Shown here piece after piece: positions 58,373 through 64,000 of a stretch of DNA of 64,000 nt (position 1 is the stretch's first letter; each line of letters begins with the position of its first letter). Below the pieces are notes generated by a model. It saw nothing but the letters and a program-made list of their open reading frames with translations, searched no databases and had not been told where the DNA came from. The stretch covers positions 15,624,001-15,688,000 of the forward strand of contig NC_135119.1 in the NCBI RefSeq assembly GCF_050908995.1. The letters run 5' to 3'. The DNA comes from Andrena cerasifolii. Taxonomy: Eukaryota > Arthropoda > Insecta > Hymenoptera > Andrenidae. The position numbers were made by a program, and so were the translations under genes.

Positions 58373-59672
58373 ATAGCATTTAATCGAAACTATTCGAAGC
58401 AGGAGAGTTGTTGTATACTTGCATCCTGTCGCTGTTGACGATGCGACGGTTCTAAACACGTCTATCCGTAAAGTGCGACAATGGCCGTCGGTGCTCCGTC
58501 ATACAGAATTTCGGAATGCCCACGATGGTTTTTAACGCTTTGCGTGGAGCCGTGGTGCAAAAGTATTATCGCGTTGCTTCGAGGATCCAACCCACAACCT
58601 AATCAACTCTGACGCATAGAATTATTCCATGCCCCGAGCTCCTTCGTGTTCGTGCGAACTCAAGAATTCCATATACCTACTGGACCGACTCGATTTCGAT
58701 TCACAGCTTTCGCATTTTCGCGAGGTAACATTTCGAGGGGCGTGTACCATATAGAGGAGAACAATGTAATGGCCACCAGTTTCGGATAGCGTTCACAAGT
58801 TCCCGGTGAAAATCACTCATTGTCAGCTAACTACTCATTTGCCAAGTTATTTTATTGTTGCATTTCCCCGCTCTCCTTATACATACGCTTCTCTCATTCG
58901 AGGTTGTCTGCTCATGAAAACTCTTCGCTTTGTCGTTGTAACCGATCCTTGAACGAGTAAAAGCTGCGAAGCTTGGATTACCACGACCTGTATTCCTTTG
59001 ATTCTGTGAAATCATACTGCATACATACATACGACGCGCTAGCACACGGATGGCGCGTTGCAACATTTCGTCAAGAAAGCAACATCAAACATCTTTGATC
59101 TTCAAAGATTATTGAAACACGCGTGTCACTCTTTTCATTCATACGCGTGAAACGTGCGAGTCCAGCAACGCGAGCGTTACAGAACGGTGAACCCCGTGTG
59201 TCGCTGGGACACATCGGCCGAGAGTTACGAAACTGTGATCACTTGTATCATAGTCAGCCCGAGGATCGAACACGCGACCGTTGTTACGTGCAGCAAACTT
59301 ATAGCGTACGCCGTACGCGGACTCGACACGTCCTGTGTTTTTTTAATCACCGATCGAATATTAAAATTATTTTCCAACAGAAACAAGAAACACAAACGTG
59401 TCTTATTTCCCGTCATGCATCCTCTCTCGACCGATAGAATCACTCGCGCTCTTTCTAACGTTTACATCACTACTTAGTAGCTCCTCAAAAACTATACCAC
59501 AGAGTTAAAGTTTCCGTCTAGAGCGGCTTTACGGTTGCGTAGAATACATACACGCACACATAGGTGCAGCGTTTCGTTGGGTCAAAGGAAAGTGGCGGGC
59601 GAAAGGGGGGTGGGAGGGGGAGACACGTTCCACGCACGGAGAGATGTCCTTTGTGTTTGTATTTATTTCTAG
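58373..59672. other. Intergenic stretch
   Basis: Nothing recognisable until the acceptor-like atttatttctag ending at 59672, which precedes the candidate gene at 59674. The frames at 59123-59477 have no support. Confidence 0.4.
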
Positions 59673-59673
59673 A

Positions 59674-60802
59674 ATGCTCGGACAGTATCGATCAAATATG
59701 TTGGTATGCCATCCCCGTGGAGAGTGTCTCCCCGTTAAGACGCGTTATCGTGTAAGTATAGGTAATCGGGAGGAAGCGTACGCAGAACGTTAGACGACCA
59801 CCGCATCGTTACTCGTTGTTGATAAACAGCAAGCAGTCGAGTTATCAAGTAGAGGTACCCTATGGATCGAACGAGTTCTCGCGATTCGAGATCACCCACT
59901 ACGAAAAGAACCGAGCAGAAACCACCGTTCAAGCTTTGCTTCTCCAAGGATCGACTGCCCGGCAAATCGAACGTTTGCGGCCCGAAAACTGACGGTAGGT
60001 AGTCGATACATAAGTACTTACTTATGCTTACGGCTTTCTTCTCTTTTAACTTACCTTACCCGTGGTCGCCGTGCCTGTGCGATGATTCAATGCAATCTCG
60101 ATCCTATCGCAGATAATCCGATCACGCCGAAATTCTACTCGAAAGAATATGCGGACACGAGCTATCTGAATGATCTGAATGCAAGCGAGACGCTCGAGCA
60201 AGTTCCGAGCAATCCGAACCAAGAGAGGAACATCCACGAGGATGTTCGTCGCTGGCCTTTGCTCACCAGCCGCGCGTAATCTCCATCTCTATTCTTCTTC
60301 TGTGCCAGAGTATTTTATCTGCTATTTCTTGAGCAAATACGAGTACGTAACAGCTTAGTTTTTCCGAGGTACAGGAGTGCCGAGTTATTTAGGATCGCCG
60401 GCATAGGTATGTACGTATGTATGTACTTACCTATGTATATCGCTCGCAATCAGTATGACGAGTAACGCAGCCACGCAGACGCATGCGTCTAGATTGGTCT
60501 AAATACATTAACTTACGGCAAATCTATCGCTGTATCTTGAAAGCTAAGCTGCCACGAACTATTTTTTCTTCGTTTCGACAGCTCTCGATATTTGTCAGGT
60601 AAAAGTGAAAACGAAAATATCCCGCACGCGGTCCCTTAACGTACGCGATAACTTTTTCTTTTGTAGTTACGGTTGGTGGCACGAACGGGGAATACAGCCG
60701 AAAGAGTCTCGCTTCAACTTTCGCAAAAAAACTTCGGATTTGGTGAATTTTCAATTGAAGATATACGTGGAAGATCAGAGGCTTAAAGGCCGGAAGCATT
60801 AA
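59674..60802 (+). CDS. Candidate four-exon gene, 172-aa protein of unknown function
   Basis: Proposed exons: 59674-59751, 59853-59994, 60113-60275 and 60667-60802. The phases close. Exon A (MLGQYRSNMLVCHPRGECLP) has an excellent donor CGT|GTAAGT. Exon B begins in frame at AGG TAC CCT ATG and ends G|GTAGGT. Exon C (NPITPKFYSKEYADTSYLND...) ends at a weak donor GC|GTAATC; if it is ignored, translation stops six bases on, at 60279. Exon D, after cttttgtag, reads YGWWHERGIQPKESRFNFRK to a TAA at 60800. I do not recognise the family. The short, aromatic/Pro/Arg-rich segments resemble small microtubule-inner or sperm proteins, which is a guess. Exon B's acceptor is poor, so the start could instead be the ATG at 59862 (MDRTSSRDSRSPTTK). 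Confidence 0.5.
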
Positions 60803-61432
60803 GAGTCTTTGTGAACGGGTAAAAGTCTTTGTGAATAAGGAAATGTCATATATAACCAAGAAGCATCGAAGAGTGTTGTTCTGTACATATACTTACGCGA
60901 GGTTTGCCTCTAAGATGTGTCAGGGGTGTGTAGAGAGGATCACTTTCAATAAACACGGGAAGCAAATGAAATTTACATACTTGTATATGTTTCTCGCTTA
61001 GAATGAATTTCTCGTTTTCGCGTAGCGATTCGACAGAACAGAATGCGCACCCTGCTGGGAAATGGGAAAGCATACCAGAACCGATCGGGGGTTTTAAGTT
61101 TCAGACTGTTTCAAGTAGGTACCTAGTGACCGACGACTGGTGGCTGATAGTTGGCTGCCGGTCGCTATTCGCTGGTCACTATCGCCACTACGCCGGCGTC
61201 GGGCGTCGGTAGGCGCTGGTTACCGCTAAGCGCGATCTATTTCTCGCTTTCCCGCCATTTCGAAAGCCTACAACGACCGACCAATCGTAAACGAGACTAA
61301 GGGAATAGCTCGAATGATCGCGCCTCGCGAGCGGTCTGAGCAATTGGAACGCGCCACTAGCGATTGTTTTTCAGCCGTGCATACGACCAGTGGCGATTGA
61401 AAAAAGGGTACTGTGACAGTATTCCGCCAAAA
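60803..61432 (+). other. Intergenic region and Skp2-like promoter
   Basis: GC-rich sequence rises from about 61130. An E2F-type site and a CCAAT box lie upstream of the F-box gene's ATG. No exon is seen. Confidence 0.5.
61248..61256 (+). promoter_or_regulatory. E2F-type site TTTCCCGCC upstream of the F-box gene
   Basis: TTTCCCGCC is a full match to the E2F/DP consensus (TTTSSCGC). It sits 177-185 bp before the F-box gene ATG, with CCAAT at 61281-61285 between them. Vertebrate SKP2 is a known E2F target; equivalence here is inference. Confidence 0.5.
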
Positions 61433-63189
61433 ATGAATTCCGGCGTGGCGGAGCATACGAGACTTGGCGAGGATTGCTTAGAGAATACCCAGGAATTCTC
61501 GCCGCCCGAAAGGTGAGTCGGTTTTTAGAGTGTCTCCCTCTTTTAGAAGAAGCTCTCAAGTTTTGGTAATCGTCGCGTGCAATTCTCTTACCTGTTGCTC
61601 CGGCTGATGCAGGTGCATATTCTCGCGCGCTCAGGTAAGGTTAAGAACCTTTGCCAGTGCACTATCGCCGATCGTCGATTCCTATATCTGCCTACTTATA
61701 TCGGTTCTTCTTCTTCTCTGTGTTTTCTATCGTTTTCTACGTCTATCGGGCAAAAACCCGCGATAATTATCAGTGATAAATTTGCCAGTGCGGCGGAAAA
61801 AAAGCCAAGCGATTTGGCTAATAGCTTTCTCCGAGGACTCGATCGATTCATTACAATAGGATCCGAAAGGAAAGGAAAGGAAAAACGACTTTTCGTGACT
61901 TGGAAAACTATTTTACTCCTTATCCTCGACAATTTTTTTTCGGAAGATTGAACGCTTCACCGTACGCCTTTAAATTTATTCCATTGTTTTACCAATGCTT
62001 ATAACGAACAAGTTATACAGTCATTTCGCTTAGAAATTATAATTAAACGTTTATCTCGACTCTATTATCGTTAAGATTATTTAAACTTTTATTAAAACTT
62101 CCTATCGAAAATCGAAAACACCTACATCGCGCTTAACAATATTTATAATTTATTTGTATAGATTGAATTATTTTTCTTATTCTCTCTCGTAGTAAGAGAA
62201 GTGTCCTCTATCTTATTCGTTTGGAACCATAAATTCCGTTGATTACGCGCTGGCAATGACCTTTGTAATATAAACATAGAACTGTTTTCAATCAGTGCTC
62301 TGTGTTTACTTCCAACTTCTGAGTGGTCCACGTATAAATTCTTAGCCTCTAACCAGGCAAAGCTTATCGATTTACGATCGAACCTTGGAACTACTATGTC
62401 CGCGGAATCACCCTCTTCGCCCTGGTGGAACAGGTTGTTCTTGATACTCATTCGCCCGATATAATCAGCGTATTCCTAAAGCCGTGTATATCTTATATTT
62501 CATACTCGTCCGTGTACTTCTGTTTCATAGTAAGCGACTACGTTTGGATGACAGCTGCAATAACAATTTAAATAGCACTCTGAATAGCGTGTCAAAAAGC
62601 AATGGGAAATGGTCGTGCTCCAGCGATGGGAATCTTGTGGAGCCAGAGATTTTGGAAGACATGGGCGTTAGCATGTTAGAGGACCAAGTGTCGGGTGGAA
62701 GTAGTCGAAAATCTCAATGCCAGGAGCTGGCGGCTTCTCCGCTTAGTTTAGACAGCAAGAGGCAGTGTAAAACAGTCAACAGCTTTGAGAGTCAGGAAAG
62801 CGTTTATAGAAGCTCCAGCTTTGAGACTGTCAATATAGATAGGTATGTTACGCTCAGCGGCGTTTCACTTCGCTGTAACCGAATTTCTAATTCTTTAACA
62901 TGTATCTAGACTGGAGCCAGATCCGTACGAGTTGGAGGAACCAGCTGCTTATTCCACGGTCGGGAACGAATCTGGTTATTCGTCTAGGATGGAGATAGAC
63001 AATTTTATCGATACGAAAGAAAGCTTTTGTAAAGATGGTCCGAATGCTTCCCCCGAAGAAAATAGTCTCGATCAATTCTACCTCTATAGAAGAAAAAGAA
63101 AACCGTCGATCATGGGCGAGGACAAGTTTAACAAACTATCCGACGAGATGATTTTAATGATACTAAAATGGCTTCCCAAAAAATGTTTG
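61433..63189 (+). CDS. Skp2: F-box protein, Skp2-like (5' three exons; partial)
   Basis: Exons: 61433-61512, 62531-62842 and 62910-63189. Phases close; 224 residues are in the window and the gene continues past 64000. F-box proteins recruit substrates to SCF (Skp1-Cul1) ubiquitin ligases; Skp2 targets cell-cycle inhibitors. Exon 1 starts MNSGVAEHTRLGEDCLENTQ and has a GTGAGT donor. Exon 2 gives a basic KRLRL (about 28-32) and ILEDMGVSMLE (67-77). From memory these resemble the PPRKRLK and LLSGMGVSALE stretches of vertebrate SKP2, in a different order. Exon 3 ends in a typical F-box start, KLSDEMILMILKWLPKKCL (206-224), cut by the donor GTAAGA at 63190. The Leu-rich repeats that would prove Skp2 lie outside the window, so the F-box call is firm and the Skp2 name tentative. 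Exon 2 uses tttcatag|T, which keeps the frame. Confidence 0.75.
62143..62451 (-). CDS. Candidate nested antisense gene in F-box intron 1, 102 aa
   Basis: A 102-codon minus frame starts at ATG (62451-62449) and stops at 62143-62145. The product (MSIKNNLFHQGEEGDSADIV..., then VPRFDRKSISFAWLEAKNLY..., ending TNKL) has balanced, high-complexity composition with no simple repeat, unlike most chance frames here. An AATAAA on the minus strand (62149-62154) overlaps the last codons. I recognise no family, and no promoter or splice evidence separates it from chance. Confidence 0.3.
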   Translation of the reverse strand: MSIKNNLFHQGEEGDSADIVVPRFDRKSISFAWLEAKNLYVDHSEVGSKHRALIENSSMFILQRSLPARNQRNLWFQTNKIEDTSLTTRENKKNNSIYTNKL

Positions 63190-63218
63190 GTAAGATTATC
63201 GATCTATATATACCGAGC

Positions 63219-63986
63219 GCTGGCTGCATAGGGGTCAACGTGACTCAATGCAGTCGCAGATCTTATTTAAAAATGTTGGATTAGTGTTGCCCAATACGAA
63301 ATCGCTGGTCTGCCGCGTCAGTCCAGGGAACTAACGCAGTCAAACAGGTAAAATTTCTAGCGCAATAACGTCATTCTTGCAGTTCTGGATTTCATGTACT
63401 TATTGTTTACATATTTAATGAACGATATGCAAAATGGCAGGCCTCCAAGTGGAGGATAAGACCTTGGCAGACGGCGATGAAAACCGCGATACGTGGTTTG
63501 CGCGCTAGTGCAAGGGAGAAGTATACATCTGTTTCTCCCTTGCACTGGTGGGACCGCCGCCGGCCGTATATTGGAACGGCTCTAAAGGCTGCCGTAAGTG
63601 GAGGATAAGGACCTTGGCAGACGTCGATGAAAAGCGCGATACGTGGCTTGCGCGCTAGTGCAAGGGAAAAACAGATGTATACTTCTCCCTTGCACTAGCG
63701 CGCAAGTCACGTATCGCCGTCTTTTCATCGACGTCTGCCATGGTCTTATCCTTCACTTGGAGGTCTGCCATTTGCATATCGTTCATTAAATGCGTAAACA
63801 ATAAGTACATGAATTTTCAGAATTGCAAGAATGACGTTATTGCGCTAGAAATGTTACCTGTTTGACCGCGTTAGTTCCCCGGACTGACGCGGCAGGCTAG
63901 CGATTTCTTATTCGGCAACACTAATCCAACATTTTTAAATAAGATCTGTGACTGCATTGAGTCACGTTGATCCCTATGTAGCCAGC
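63219..63986. mobile_element. Large palindromic element in the F-box gene intron 3
   Basis: GCTGGCTGCATAGGGGTCAA at 63219 pairs with TTGATCCCTATGTAGCCAGC ending at 63986. The arms are about 270-290 bp and near-identical. The centre holds three copies, two direct and one inverted, of a block with aaggaccttggcagac-, gatacgtgg- and gcgctagtgcaaggga-type sequence. A sub-hairpin agtgcaagggagaa...ttctcccttgcact is also present. There is no coding capacity and no clear target duplication in the bases available. Confidence 0.8.
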
Positions 63987-64000
63987 TTTTAAACTAAAAG

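Noticed and set aside
60524..60859. 111-codon minus-strand frame
   Set aside because: It is antisense to the splice-consistent terminal exon at 60667-60802.

Overview
This is a eukaryotic nuclear window, most likely from an insect and probably a hymenopteran (bee, wasp or ant). Reasons: GT-AG introns of about 60-100 bp beside kilobase-sized ones, animal gene content (a DFD-type MNK kinase, SPATA6, NOA1, an F-box protein), arthropod-style simple repeats, and many short hAT-, Tc1- and foldback-type elements. The order is my inference; no marker in the window settles it. There are no operons, CRISPR arrays or prokaryotic features, and I saw no tRNA or rRNA genes.

Layout. 1-6557 has no recognised gene and carries microsatellites, a foldback repeat and a hAT MITE with a perfect 8-bp target duplication. 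6558-10911 (+) is the 3' part of a gene for a very large, basic, Ser-rich, apparently disordered protein. 12717-12980 (+) is a one-exon 87-aa gene. 13651-15658 (+) is a seven-exon SPATA6-like gene. Tail to tail with it, 15850-19371 (-) is a five-exon NOA1-type circularly permuted GTPase. 19372-43824 is a long repeat-rich stretch without a convincing gene, ending in a GC-rich block that probably holds the MNK promoter and 5' UTR. 43825-53855 (+) is a five-exon MNK/Lk6 kinase whose introns hold several foldback and satellite elements. 53856 to about 58372 is probably its long 3' UTR. 59674-60802 (+) is a candidate four-exon gene of unknown function. 61433-63189 (+) is the 5' part of a Skp2-like F-box gene that runs off the window; its introns contain a candidate antisense gene and a large palindromic element.

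How the genes relate. They are independent loci. MNK acts downstream of ERK/p38 on eIF4E. NOA1 acts in mitochondrial ribosome assembly. SPATA6 is a sperm neck/basal-body protein. Skp2-type F-box proteins link cell-cycle substrates to SCF ubiquitin ligases. I saw no coherent new multigene system. The most unusual material is (a) two hAT-like MITE families that each carry an internal tandem array, one of 129-135 bp units and one of 16 bp TTCGAATA-type units, at several sites; (b) at least eight foldback elements, five of them in introns; and (c) several short, unrecognised but splice-consistent or coding-looking proteins.

Exon models were built by hand from splice sites and reading phase. Where every phase closes and the product matches a family (MNK, NOA1, SPATA6) I am confident. 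Orphan models are less certain.
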